Assembly: GCF_027244095.1 (NCBI RefSeq)
Contig: NC_069659.1
Coordinates: 347,564,250 to 347,628,249, forward strand
Direction: 5' to 3'
Length of the DNA stretch: 64,000 nucleotides
From: Hemicordylus capensis
Taxonomy: Eukaryota; Chordata; Lepidosauria; Squamata; Cordylidae
The notes beneath the pieces were generated by a model. That model did no database searches, had not been told where the DNA came from, and was given only the letters and a program-made list of their open reading frames with translations. Numbering within the stretch: the first letter of the stretch is position 1; every line of letters starts with the position of its first letter. Below are positions 1 through 10,065 of this stretch, in pieces. The position numbers and the translations under genes are program-made.

Positions 1-114
1 TAGCAAGGGTTTCCCCCCCGCTCAAAATTTCCCACTCCCCCGTTCAGCCTCCCATCCAGGAAATTGGAACTTTAAAGCAAAGTGTCAAACCAACTAATGT
101 TTTAGCTTTTTCCG

Positions 115-197
115 ATGTCATGTATTTTGCTTTGTTGTAAACCGCCCAGAGACTTAAGTTTTGGGCAGTATAAAATATGTTAAACAAACAAACAATG
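115..197 (+). repeat. L2-type LINE 3' tail fragment
   Basis: The stretch carries the L2-style terminal motif (a TGTAAACCGCCCAGAG-like block, then GGGCAGTATAAAATAT) and ends in an AAAC-type microsatellite. This layout is typical of L2 3' ends in reptiles. No coding part remains. The 5' limit is uncertain. Confidence 0.6.
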
Positions 198-212
198 CAG
201 CCATAATACATT

Positions 213-468
213 ATGCTGAGCAAAGAGGCACCTTTTAAAATTGTGATTCTCTTATATTTAGCAGGGGGAGAGCAACTGGCCCTATCTAGGCCCAGCACAG
301 CATCATTCCACTGGCTGCTGCAGGTGTCTACTTTATATTTCTTTTTAGACTGTGAGGACAGGGATCCACCTTATTACTTTATTATTGCTTTCTCTGTGTA
401 AACCGCTTTGAGAACTTTTGTTGAAAAGCGATATATAAATATTCGTTGTTTGTTTGCTGTTTGTTTGT
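213..468 (+). repeat. Family T (short L2-tailed element), full-length copy
   Basis: It begins at a GCTGAGCAAAGAGGCACC-like block, runs through a GGGGGAGAGCAACTGG motif and a GTGAGGACAGGGATCC block, and ends with an L2-style tail (GTAAACCGCTTTGAGAAC, then GCGATATATAAATATT). The same order recurs at about 33.96, 36.2, 44.1, 48.35, 49.1 and 52.6 kb. I see no clear Pol III A/B boxes. It is either a discrete L2-mobilised element or a conserved L2 3' UTR. Confidence 0.65.
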
Positions 469-827
469 TATGGTACTATAACTTGAATTAATTATTTTAA
501 TGGCCTTGGTTGTTTAAAGAAGCCTCATTCACTCACTTCTCTACCCCAGAACAAGCAGCAGAAGCCAGTGCAGCCACGTAGGTAGGAGACTCCTCCAGCC
601 TCCCAGGACCCAGCCCAAGGGCTTAGCTTCCTTCCTGGCCAGGAAATGGGCTGGGTGAGACCATGTGTGCAGAGTGTGTGTGCCACTGTCATCTCTCCTG
701 CGGATTACAGCTACTCTGGTATTGATTTTTCTCCCCTCCCAGTCTTTCCTGCCATGTGGTCTTGACAGGAAGAGAAAACTGGCCTGGAAAGCAAACTGGA
801 AGGTTTGTCCATCCCCAGAGAAACAGA
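469..827. other. No gene seen
   Basis: A mixed sequence with no recognisable repeat boundaries and only short open frames on either strand. Nothing in it supports a gene or RNA. Confidence 0.5.
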
Positions 828-1293
828 GCTCATTCACACGAGCAGCCCTACTCAGGTAGGGCTCTCGTGTGGAGCGCCGGGACCAGGACCGATCCTGGAG
901 CTCTTCACCAGGGCAGAACGGATTTTGTACCTGGGCATATACTGAGGTAGAAGGGTGTGGATGTGTCCTCTTACCCCAGTCCCCGATCATATGAATGCTT
1001 GGGAGGCATGCAGCCCGAGCATTCATAGAGCTAGGTGGCTAGAGTGCCCGGCAGCAGGGAAATCCCCCAGTGCACTGCGTTCCTCGTGCAATGCATTGTG
1101 GGGTTTCTGGAGGCTGGGCGTCATTTCCCCGGCCTCCAGATAACCCAACTGCTTGCTACAGCCTGGTTCGTGTGGGTGCAGTAACAGTGTGGCTGAAGAA
1201 CAAGCACAGATTGTCTGGGGGTGGTGGTAGGTGCTATTCTGCCTTCCTCCCGCCCTTCCCAGACCCACATATAGCAGCCATGTGAATGACCTC
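828..1293. mobile_element. Miniature DNA transposon, family B (TIR like TCATTCACA)
   Basis: The left end reads CTCATTCACACGAGCAGCC and the right end, reverse complemented, reads GAGGTCATTCACATGGCTGC, so the termini are inverted. The body shares blocks with 50126-50582, including a GCATTGTGGG motif beside a GGAGGCTGGG block. There is no transposase. I could not find a target duplication, so the superfamily is not assigned. Confidence 0.5.
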
Positions 1294-1496
1294 ACAGTAT
1301 TTTCTAAGGGGAATATGGCCTATTTTCTGAATAAGTTTGAAAATGTCAAATAAGCAATCATTAATAAGGTAAATAAAAAAACAACATTAATTACCTTACC
1401 TGTGTAGGCATTTAATATATAGTAAAATCCATGCTCCCTATTAATGTTTTTGCTGCTGGTTTGGAGGGCTCAAATGACAGTTTATCAGTTCCAAGA

Positions 1497-1914
1497 TACG
1501 GTCATCCCTTGCCAACCGCTAGGGTTCCGTTCTGGCAAAACCTCACCGTTGGCAAATTCACGGTTGGTGAGGCATTAAAGTCTATGGGAAATAGGGGTTA
1601 GGGGAACCACAAGCACAAAAAGATCTAAAAATAAAGGTGGGGGGATGCTAATTTAAAAAAAAAAATCCTGTAAGAGTCACCAAGAAGAATGAACAGATTG
1701 AACCTCTGGAAATATTTTGAACGCTGCTCCCCAAATCACTCAAAATGGATTTTAAATTCGCAAGGGACAGCAAAGTCAGCAAGGATCACCAAGAGGAATG
1801 AGAAGATCGAACTTCGGAACCCCCCAAAATTGCTGAAACCCCCCCCCCCCCCCCGCATCACTAAAAAACCTCACCAACCACATACACTTGGGTCGCAGTT
1901 GGCAAGACCTGTTA
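1497..1914. mobile_element. Tigger/pogo-like miniature transposon (tentative)
   Basis: The left end contains GTCATCCCTTGCCAACCGC; the right end, reverse complemented, contains GGTCTTGCCAACTGCGACCC, giving degenerate inverted termini next to TA dinucleotides. Inside are two related ATCACCAAGARGAATG-type blocks and a run of 16 C at 1839-1854. The termini resemble Tigger elements of the Tc1/mariner group, but no transposase fragment supports that. Confidence 0.4.
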
Positions 1915-1934
1915 CAATTTCCTATTTCCATATA

Positions 1935-2362
1935 CTCAACCCTGCACCATGTTCCTTCTCCTTTGGAAGTATGGGGGATGGTGATGGAGGACATGACTCT
2001 TTCAGTGGTGGCCCTGGAATTATGGAACTTGCTCCCCAGAGGCACTTCACTTGCTCTTTCTTTGCTCAATTTCAGATGTTGAGTGAAAACAGCTCCATGT
2101 CAGATGGCTTTAAGTATCAATTGAGTCATAACATTGTGCTAACTACTGGTGCTTCTGTTGGAACTTTCAGTTACTGTTTTAATTTGTCTTCATGGTTGTT
2201 ATTTATGATATTGTTATTTCTTGTGAGCTGCTTTGTGAACCCATTTGGGTCAAAAAGCAAGGCAGAACTATACTGTGGCAGTGTCAGAAAACCCTGATTT
2301 GAGCTGTGTGAAACACCATCACCCCAAATTTCAAACTGCAGGAATAAAATAAATCTGTTTGT
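1935..2362 (+). mobile_element. L2 LINE 3' fragment
   Basis: A short frame encodes LSVVALELWNLLPRGTS, which matches the conserved C-terminal FSVVAPxLWNxLP motif of L2 ORF2 proteins. It is followed by an AT-rich 3' UTR and a GTGAGCTGCTTTGTGAACCC-type tail with an AATAAAATAAA end. It is a heavily 5'-truncated, degenerate copy. Confidence 0.6.
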
Positions 2363-2673
2363 TTGTTTAAAAAGTACTGGTTCCTGTAATCCATGCTGCA
2401 AGGGGGGAAATAACTATAAATAAACCTTGCTTTATGGTTTTTTAAGGAGCCATTTTAATCTTTTGAGTTAGGTGTGCCACATCTTGGTCGTTTATCAAGC
2501 ACTTTTATGTTGGATGCTGCTTGTGGCATCTCCTGGCAAGCAAACAGGTTGAGAAGTTGGACAGGGCCAGGCAGCTGGAGAGCACAATAAAATAAATAGC
2601 CAACCATTTCAGAAAATGCAAGTAAATTTTATGGTGAGTCATAGCTGTGTTTATTGGGGAAGGTTCCAGGCAG

Positions 2674-2737
2674 GGTGTGTGTGTGTGTGTGACAGAAAGA
2701 GAACTGAAACAGTCACAGCTGATGATGGAGCTGAAAT

Positions 2738-2769
<32 letters not shown>
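2674..2769. repeat. (TG)n and (CA)n microsatellites
   Basis: A (GT)n run at about 2674-2690 is followed 50 bases later by a (CA)n run at 2741-2769. The two face each other as inverted dinucleotide tracts and could pair. Confidence 0.9.
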
Positions 2770-2772
<3 letters not shown>

Positions 2773-2875
2773 GATGATTAATATATTCAACTCTTTCTAC
2801 AAAGATGGGGGAGGATTGGATCAAGCCTTCCTCCTTGAGAATTCCACGTTCACTTCTTCTGTCTTATTTGCCTGC

Positions 2876-3079
2876 GGGGGGAAACTGTAGCTCAGTGGAA
2901 AAGTATCTGGTTTGCACGCAGAAGGTCTCCAGTTTAATATCTGGCATCTCCAGGGGAGGTGGGGAAACATCTATCTGAACCTACCTGAAACCCTAGAGAG
3001 AGCAGCTGTCAGTCAAAGCAGACAAAACTGAGCTAGATGGACCAATGGTCTGACATGGTATAAAAGCAGCTTCCTATAG
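2876..3079 (+). mobile_element. tRNA-Ala-derived SINE (monomer, no 5S head)
   Basis: The head reads TGTAGCTCAGTGGAAAAG (A-box region), then TTTGCACGCAGAAGG (an anticodon-arm remnant of tRNA-Ala TGC type) and a degraded B box. The body ends with CTGAGCTAGATGGACC and CAGCTTCCTAT, the CR1-like 3' tail shared by the whole family. No 5S sequence precedes it. Confidence 0.8.
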
Positions 3080-3795
3080 AACCGATGTAGTCTTGACTCG
3101 ATTATTTGCATATCTGCACAAGAATATCAGTTTCGGTTTTCAAGGCAAGAGAAGAAGCAAAACAGCTGCATTTCATTTCAGATTAGGCTAGGTTAAACCA
3201 TGCTCACTGAGAACAGGTAGGATGATTTTAGGTCCATCGCAGCCTGCTTCACGCACTGATTGGTTGTGTGCAGTCTCATGGCTTCCCCCAGAGAATCTTG
3301 GGAAATGTAGACTGGTGGAATGCTTAGAATCCTTTGTGAGAGATCCATAGCTGTCCCTTCCATAGCTACTGGGGGAGGGCGGGGGGAGAGAGAGAGAGAG
3401 AGAGGCAGGCAAAATCTTCTCTTTGTTGGCAGCCATCAACTGCCGAATGTTTTATTACACAGCTATTAAGTCCGGGTAGGAACTGTGCACAGTCAAGAAG
3501 AAATGAACTGCAAAGGAAATTGAGACTAGGCTCCAGTGTTTGCCTAGAATTTCCTCTGAGCAAGGAAACCTCCCTGCCTCCTTGGAGAGCAATTTCCAAG
3601 AATTCAGTCCTGCTCTTCATGCTCGTTTCCCCTTTTATCCAGTTTAGGAGACATAATTGAATGAAACCAGCCTTGATGTTAAGTCTGTGCAGAGCATCAA
3701 GTGGCCCCAGATGGTCAGAGACTGAAGACAGGGATATGAGCAGATTCCGGATCTTACCCTGCCTTTCCCAGCATAGGAGCCACCATACTTGATAT
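3080..3795. other. Repeat-poor tract, no gene seen
   Basis: It contains a (GA)n run at about 3386-3404 and an octamer-like ATTTGCAT at about 3100. Overlapping frames in this tract show no protein family. The first 100 bases look unique and might be conserved non-coding DNA; that is a guess. Confidence 0.4.
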
Positions 3796-4028
3796 GAACA
3801 TAGGAACACAGGAAGCTATCTTATACCAAGTCAGAACATAGGCCCATCTCTAACTCAGTATTGTCTACACACTGACCGGCAGCAATACTCCAGGCAGGAG
3901 TATCTCCCAACCCTACCTGGAGATGTTGCCAAGACTTGAACCTGGAACTTTCTGATGCAGATGCTCAACCACTGAGCTATGACCCCTTCCACTAAGGGGA
4001 ATATCTTACAGTAGACAGCACTCACATG
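3796..4028 (-). mobile_element. 5S/tRNA-Ala SINE, dimeric type, 5' truncated
   Basis: On the minus strand the order is a remnant of the 5S-derived 3' part (AGTGCTGTCTACTGTAAGAT), then a tRNA-Ala head with AGCTCAGTGGTTGAGCATC, then the family body and tail. The tRNA A box is intact. The plus-strand left end has GAACATAGGAACACAGG, a twice-repeated CR1-style terminal octamer. Confidence 0.75.
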
Positions 4029-4109
4029 TTTCAATCAATAACTTTATTACGGTCTTTGACCAGCATAAGGCAAGAAAACATAATATTAGCAGGTACTGAT
4101 GGCTATTGG

Positions 4110-4263
4110 GAACATAGGAACATAGGAAGCTGTCATATACTGAGTCAGACTATTGGTCTATCTAGCTCAGTTTTGTCTTCACAGACTGGCAGCGGCTTCT
4201 CCAAGGTTGCAGGCAGGTATCTCTCTCAGCCCTTTCTTGGAAAAGCCAAGGAGGGAACTTGAA
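4110..4263 (-). mobile_element. 5S/tRNA-Ala SINE, 3' part only
   Basis: The shared body and CR1-like tail are present (CTAGCTCAGTTTTGTCTTCA on the plus strand), and the left end has the repeat GAACATAGGAACATAGG. The 5S and tRNA heads are absent, as expected of a 5'-truncated retroposon. Confidence 0.75.
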
Positions 4264-4269
4264 ATTGAA

Positions 4270-4325
4270 ACTTTCTTGAAACCCTGAGTGGCCACCAGAC
4301 AAGCCAGTGGCAAATGCAGATGGAC
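4270..4325 (-). repeat. L2 fragment
   Basis: The block CCTGAGTGGCCACCAGA, then GTGGCAAATGCAGATGG, matches part of the longer minus-strand L2 at 8340-8750. Only about 55 bases remain. Confidence 0.5.
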
Positions 4326-4766
4326 CTCTGCAGACAGATGTCTGTGACATGTCTGTTAGTGTGCATGCAGGTGTGCTATGCTACAGGTTCCTGTCTCCTT
4401 CCGCCCCGCCAACCCATCCAGTCCAGAACTGAGTGAAGAAGGACTTTCTTTTGTCTGAATTTCTTGACAATCGGTGTCGTGACCTTGAGTTCCAGTGTTT
4501 GAAAGACAAGGGTTAAAGACCATCAGTTAAATCTCTGCTTGGAAAGGGTGGCAGATGCATCTGGACACAGACACACACATACCCCACATGCTTTATAATA
4601 AGTACAAATAGATCCATTGGGAGATTAATTATTTTACAAAACTGTTATGGTCACTTCACTAATAATCCCTTTTTCAGCAGGTCTGTTGCAGGGTAAATGA
4701 ATATGATGTTCAGCAGAAGGATACATATATTCCATTCAGTGTGCGTGTGCAGTGTGTCTGCTGTAC

Positions 4767-5490
4767 TACATTTACATTTATATCCAGCTCTTCTTCCAAG
4801 GAGCCCAGGGCACTGTGCATGATTATGTTTACCCTCACAACAACCCTGTGAGGTAGGTCAGGCAGAGAGACACGTGACTAAGGGGAGACATGGTAGAGTT
4901 CTATGAAATTATGCATCACGTGGAGAGAGAGAGGAGAGAGAGAAAATTCTCTCTCTCTCTCTCTCATAACACTAGAACCAGGGATCATCCCATAAAACCT
5001 CGATCATCCCATAAAACCGATGGCCAGGAAATTTAGGACCAACAAAAGGAAGCACTTTTTCAAACATTTCTTAATTAATCTATGGAATTCTCTGTCGCAC
5101 GATGTGGTGACAGCCACCAGCCTGGATGGCTTTAGGAGGGACTCAGACAAATTCATGGAGGACCTGTCTATCAATGGCTACTAGACTGATGGCTATAGGC
5201 CACCTCCAGCCACAAAGGCAGGTGCCTCTGAATACCAGTTGCAGGGGAGTAACGGCAGGAGAGAGGCCATGCCCTCGACTCCTGCCTGTAGGCTTCCAGC
5301 GGCATCTGGTGGGCCACTGTGTGTAACAGGAAGCTGGACAAGATGGGCCTTGGGCTTGATCCAGTTGGGCTGTTCTTATTTTCTTATGACTGGCCCAGGG
5401 TCACCCAATGTGTTTCATGATTCAATGGGGATTTGAACTCACGTCTCCCTGGTCCTAAGCCAACACTCTAACCACTACATCACTCTCTCT
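4767..5490 (-). mobile_element. CORE/MIR-like SINE with L2-style tail, split by CR1
   Basis: Two pieces, 4767-4880 and 5388-5490, join into one SINE. Read on the minus strand they give a tRNA-derived head (TGGTTAGAGTGTTGG-like), the block AGTTCAAATCCCCATTGAAT, a CACAGGGTTGTTGTGAGG core and an AGAGCTGGATATAAATG tail. The same family is at 35480-35680 and 54796-55024. A short TGACT duplication borders the CR1 insert. Confidence 0.75.
4881..5387 (+). mobile_element. CR1 LINE, 3' fragment inserted in a SINE
   Basis: The plus strand carries CR1 ORF2 C-terminal coding traces (FRTNKRKHFFKHFLINLWNSL type, then TSLDGFRRDSDKFMEDLSINGY) and the CR1 3' UTR ending in TTGGGCTGTTCTTATTTTCT. It is 5' truncated. 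A duplicated GATCATCCCATAAAACC block and an inverted (GA)n/(TC)n tract at 4923-4965 are private to this copy. Confidence 0.85.
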
Positions 5491-5559
5491 GTGTGTGCCT
5501 GAGCGCACGTTCACGCAGACAGGCAATGAGAATGGGGGCATGATACAGCTCACAAGACC

Positions 5560-5680
5560 ACACTCATTTTAATCTATGAATAGTGGAGCCTATCTTGAGT
5601 AGGAGCAAGGCCTTTTCAGCAGTGGCCTCCCATTTGTGAAATGCTATGCAGCCCTCAAAGCTAGCCTCCAACTGGCATCA
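5560..5680 (+). repeat. Degenerate L2 fragment (tentative)
   Basis: AGGAGCAAGGCCTTTTCAGC followed by a CTCCCATTTGTGAAATGC block resembles the L2 region encoding the RAFSAVAPHLWNALP-type motif. It is short and decayed. Confidence 0.4.
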
Positions 5681-5726
5681 TGGAAGCAAGTGATGACTCC
5701 TTTCCTGTTATATTAGGGCAGGAGGG

Positions 5727-5793
5727 GCCAAACTGAGGTTCTCCAGCTGTTGTTGGAGTACGACTCCCATGATCCCCAGCTGCAATTTATGGG
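5727..5793. mobile_element. hAT miniature element, partial
   Basis: The block GAGGTTCTCCAGCTGTTGTT, then ACGACTCCCATGATCCCCAG, matches the subterminal sequence of the CAGGGGTTCTCAA-ended hAT family found whole at 15685 and 37164. Only one half is present. Confidence 0.5.
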
Positions 5794-5960
5794 GGAAGCA
5801 GAGATGGTTAAGGAGAAAAGAGGTGCTTCTCCCTTCCCACCCAGGCTTCCTACTCAAACTCCCACTGCAACCCCATACTGATGCATCTCCTGCAGGTATC
5901 CTGATTTACATCGGCCTTTGCTCTGATCGCGGAGGCCTCATCTTCTGTGTAGAACTGGAG

Positions 5961-6258
5961 AGGAGAGCTGGTCTTGTGGTAGCAAGCATGACTTGTCCCC
6001 ATAGCTAAGCAGGGTCTGCCCTGGTTGCATATGAATGGGAGACTTGATGTGTGAGCACTGCAAGATATTCCCCTCAGGGGATGAAGCCGCTCTGGGAAGA
6101 GCAGAAGGTTTCAAGTTCCCTCCCTGGCTTCTCCAAGATAGGGCTGAGAGAGATTCCTGCCTGCAACCTTGGAGAAGCTGCTGCCAGTCTGTGAAGACAA
6201 TACTGAGCTAGATAGACCAATGGTCTGACTCAGTATATGACAGCTTCCTATGTTTCCT
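5961..6258 (+). mobile_element. 5S/tRNA-Ala SINE, dimer with decayed A box, full length
   Basis: The head keeps 5S rRNA internal-promoter sequence: AGCTAAGCAGGGT corresponds to 5S box A and TGAATGGGAGAC to 5S box C. It is followed by GAAGCCGCTCTGGGAAGAGC, which aligns with the tRNA-Ala A-box region but has lost part of it, then the shared body and CR1-like tail. Confidence 0.85.
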
Positions 6259-6965
6259 AACCAGAGGTTGAAACTTCAAGAAAATCAGGTGGAAGTTAGA
6301 CATTAGGAAGACTTTTCTAACTGTAAGAGCTGTTTGACCATGGAACAGTCTGCCTCATGTATTGGTGGGCTCTCCTTCACTGGAGGTTTCCAGACAGAGG
6401 CTCTTCAGCCATCTGTTAGAGATGCTGTAGCAGATTCCGGCATTTAGCAGCAGGGTTAGACTACAAGACCACTGAGGTTCCTTCCGGCACAATTATTCGA
6501 TGATTCTTTACCTATTAAAGACAATGCTGTATTCTTGTGGTGCAACGGGTGGAAGGAGGAACCAGGATAGGGGAAAGGGTTTGGGGATAGATAAAAATGG
6601 GACACGGTGAACAGTACGATCGCTTTTCCAGAGCTGTGTGCAACCATTTAGACTAGAGCAATATGAGATTGGGATGGAAGATATAACCTTAAAAGCATCC
6701 TTTATTTTGGTTCAGGGTGGCGGGAAGAGGAGGATCTGGCAGGATTGCATTGGTCCTTTATCAACTCCCCCCACCCAACCACCCAGCAGCAGTGAAAGTC
6801 CTTTGAGGAAAGGCAGAGATTTACTTAGCAAGCGTTTTATGTTGCTATTTGTAGTGGGGGGCAGGCTGTGGCAGAAACGGATGGAGGATTTGATGTAATG
6901 CTGGCTACTCCTCCTCCAAAGAGGAGTCATCGGAATAGCCTCCTCTACCTCCACAAACACTCAGT
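6259..6965. other. No gene seen
   Basis: I recognise no repeat or coding unit here beyond short G-rich and C-rich tracts. Some 80-codon frames on both strands overlap each other, with no motif. Confidence 0.4.
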
Positions 6966-7156
6966 GGCCAAATTCAGACGAAATCGGAAACCAAAGTACT
7001 TCACCTCTGGTTTCCGAAGCCGCACATCTGAATTCTCACTGACTGCAGAGAAGCAGCTCTCCCTGTTGTCTGAACGCAGACAGGAGAGTAGGGGCGAGGA
7101 GGGCCCACTCTCTCGCCCATTGGACCCACGGTTCTGCATTACGTCTGAACTGGGCC
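6966..7156. mobile_element. Miniature DNA transposon, family G (TIR like GGCCNNATTCAGACG)
   Basis: The left end reads GGCCAAATTCAGACGAAATC; the right end, reverse complemented, reads GGCCCAGTTCAGACGTAATG. It is flanked by AGT on both sides, which may be a 3-bp target duplication. Relatives are at 10193-10653 and 57642-58040. There is no transposase. Confidence 0.6.
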
Positions 7157-7927
7157 AGTATAAAGATCGTTCAGAGCTTTGTTTGAGCCAGCTTGAAGGG
7201 TCTAGCTGAATGCCTTGACCCTGTTACCAGCACTGACGCCAAACAGAACTTATATCTTGAAACACACGCATGCAAGCACCCGCATTGATGTAATTTTTTT
7301 GATTTGCATAATGCCTTCTGCACATGGCCAATTTGAGAATTGTGGCTGTCTGGCTTGTGGATCTGAGAGGCTAGCTACATGTTACATGCTAATCCATGTG
7401 ACAGTAACCTGACACTGTTCTTCAAAGATCAGAGCAGCTGTTTGCGGAGGGGAAGGGGGTGGAATTTAAAGCAGAGAAGGGGTGGATGATGGTGCTTAAC
7501 CTTTCTTCCCTGGCTGCTTTGCCATTCAAAGCCACCCCCATAGCAGCTTCCTCCCCTGGGGAGTTCATGTTTCATGCCTAGCTTCATCAATCTGCAACTG
7601 AATTTCCTGGGGTGGGGGGAGGAAAATAGCTTGGGGAGGGGATTTTGGAGCAGACAGGTCCCTGGTAGGGACAGGGTTAAGCACCCCTCCAACTTCTGCC
7701 ACTTGGACGTCTCCCTAAATTTCCTTCACCCCAAACTGCTTTGCTCTTTGAAAAATAATATCTGAGCCCCTGCCTCCTGTTATCTTGAGGAAGGTGACAT
7801 GTCTTTGATATGTCTAAATTATATATGTTAAAAAGTTGCACATATTTTTGTATAATTGATCGTTGCAGTCATGGGAAGGGCCAGAGAGCTTCAGGGCACA
7901 CTAAACCCTTTCCCCTAATCATCAACA
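7157..7927. other. No gene seen
   Basis: Mixed sequence with two stretches ending in GGTTAAGCACC-like or TGCTTAACC-like blocks at about 7490 and 7675. Their inverted placement hints at another decayed inverted-repeat element of about 240 bases. No coding motif was seen. Confidence 0.3.
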
Positions 7928-8247
7928 GGAACATAGGAAGCTACCTCATAACACAAGTCAGACCATCAGTCCATCTAGCTCAGTATTGTCTACACAGACT
8001 GGCAGCAGTTTTTCCAAGGTTTCAGGCAGGAGTCTCTCTCATCCCTATCTTGGAGATGCTACCAGGGAGGGAACTTGGGACCTTCTTCATGGAAGCAGGC
8101 AGGTGCTCTTTCCAGAGCGGCCCCATCCCCTACAGGGAATATCTTCCCATGCCCACTTGTAGTCTCCCACTTGAATGCAAACCAGGGTGGACCCTGCTTA
8201 GCAAAAGGGACAATTCTGGCTTTCTACCATGAGACCAGCTCTCCTCC
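7928..8247 (-). mobile_element. 5S/tRNA-Ala SINE, dimer with decayed A box, full length
   Basis: On the minus strand the 5S head (TTTGCTAAGCAGGGTCC, TGCATTCAAGTGGGAGAC) precedes GGGGCCGCTCTGGAAAGAGC and the shared body. The plus-strand left end is GGAACATAGGAAGC, the inverted CR1-like terminus. Confidence 0.85.
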
Positions 8248-8339
8248 CATAGTACTGCTTAGCTGCACTTCTGGCTTCTAAGGGTCAAACCACATGTTAC
8301 ACAATACACATGGAATTGGCACCTGCATGCTTGATTTTT

Positions 8340-8750
8340 ACTCAGTAAATTTTTATTTTATTTTATTTTATTTAACATATTTTTATACTGCCCCAAACTC
8401 ACATCTCTGGGCAATTTACAACAAAATAAAAACAGAAAGTAAAACATTAGTTAAAAACCCAAACAAGAAATTTAAAACACAACAATTTATTTCCCCCCAA
8501 AACAATATTCTAAAACAGCATTAAAACAATTTTTAAAAATTAATTAAAAGCCTGGGTGAACAGATTTGTCTTTAAAGACTTTTAAAACCTGTCAGAGATG
8601 GGGAGGCTCTTATTTCACTAGGGAGCGCATTCCAAAGCATCAGGGCAGCAACAGAGAAGGCCTGTCCCTGAGTAGCCACCAGAGGAGCCGGTGGCAAATG
8701 CAGATGGACCTCTCCTGATGATCTCAGTGGGCGGTGGGGTTCATGCACAA
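8340..8750 (-). mobile_element. L2 LINE 3' fragment
   Basis: An (ATTTT)n microsatellite at about 8351-8375 is the inverted 3' end. Next come the inverted tail (ACTGCCCCAAACTC, CTCTGGGCAATTTACA), an A-rich 3' UTR, and decayed C-terminal coding sequence (AGGGAGCGCATTCCAAAGCA; GAGAAGGCCTGTCCCTGAGT). Confidence 0.75.
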
Positions 8751-10065
8751 TGCATCAAACTGGAACAATAAATGGGTCTGATTCAATACAACAACTATCA
8801 GCAGCATTTTACATCATATCATTTCCAACGCAAAGTTCTTAATAACAGCACCACTCAATACCCTACTTTCCATATTGTACTGGGCAGCATCGAGCTCCAT
8901 TATGTGATTAGATGGCTGTTGTTAATGATATCACAAAATTTGCTTGTCATCACATCTGGTCATGCGCCATATATGGAAAATGTGGGGAGGGGGACGGTCA
9001 GGAAGAGAGCAGTGATGTGACTGAGATCTCTGCTTCTGTGCCTCAGGCTTGCAGCTGCTCCAAAGCATGCTGCAATTGGTTCATTTCCCTTCCAAGCAAA
9101 GCACTTGAGGAGAGGGGTGTCGAAATGGATATTACGTCTGAGCCAAAACTTCCCCTTCTGTGAGTGACTTTTTAGAGGAGTGTTGGGAAGGTACTGTTTC
9201 TCAAGGGAGGTTGCAAATGTATATGGTTTGTGTCATCTAGATACATATATTCAAAGCAAAAGTGTTCGGGGAGGGGGGAAGTTTGTCTACCTCCCTGAAA
9301 TCCTGGCACTTCTGTATGAAATGGGGGTGGTATCAAGCCCTAAGAAGGGTCCACCATCAACTCAAAGAAAGCTCAGGCATACCTGGGGGTTGCATTCCAT
9401 TCTGACTTACAATAATATATTTCTAGACATTTTGGTGATTTCCCATTATTTCCTATTGGCCATTATATCCTACTGGATGTTGCATTGAGCCAGTCTCGAT
9501 GGATCAAACAATTCAGTTGAGGCCAGGTCAATTTTCAGTTGCATGATTCGATCATCACTTGCATTGGATCCAAATCGTATCAGATCTGATAATTTTGTCA
9601 GTGCACGACTCTAGTACAATAGCAACCTCAGAAAAGTAATCTGGATCAGGACTGTGGCATGATGGAGAGGGGCCTTAACCCTTTCTCCTGCCATCTGGTG
9701 TGCTACTATTTGCCTTGGAAGGGAAGCTCCAATTGAATTAAACCCACCTCCCTCACACCATGGTCCCAAGCTGGATCGTTCCACTTTTCAAAACTGCAAT
9801 TTACTGAACGTAAGCCAAGAACACTAGCTTCAATCACAAGCTTGACGAAACGTCATTTTACCCAAAAGTTTCACTTGACATTGCACATGCAATGTCAAGC
9901 CACTCTTCTTTTATTTAGCTCATTTTTTTGGTTGTGAACTGTGTTGCATGCACATTTTGTCTACGGAAAAGTGGCATACCATACAGTGACCCTGACTATC
10001 ATCTAAACCATCTTAACCCTGACTATCATCTTAACCATAATGGCTAGCCGCTTCCTTTTTCCAGA
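8751..10065. other. Mostly unassigned; hAT relic near 9.5 kb
   Basis: No gene is visible. At about 9487-9613 a TTGATCC/GGATC-rich block ends in GTGCACGACTCTA, which resembles the right terminus of the TAGGGGTGTGCA hAT group; the left end was not found. A short tandem duplication (ACCCTGACTATCATCT) lies at about 9990-10035. Confidence 0.35.

Noticed and set aside
541-1026. 161-codon minus-strand frame
   Set aside because: It runs across the edge of a miniature transposon, overlaps frames on the other strand and has no recognisable domain.
5961-6060. Possible functional 5S rRNA gene
   Set aside because: Only the internal promoter region and part of the 3' half resemble 5S; the 5' third diverges and the unit continues into a SINE.
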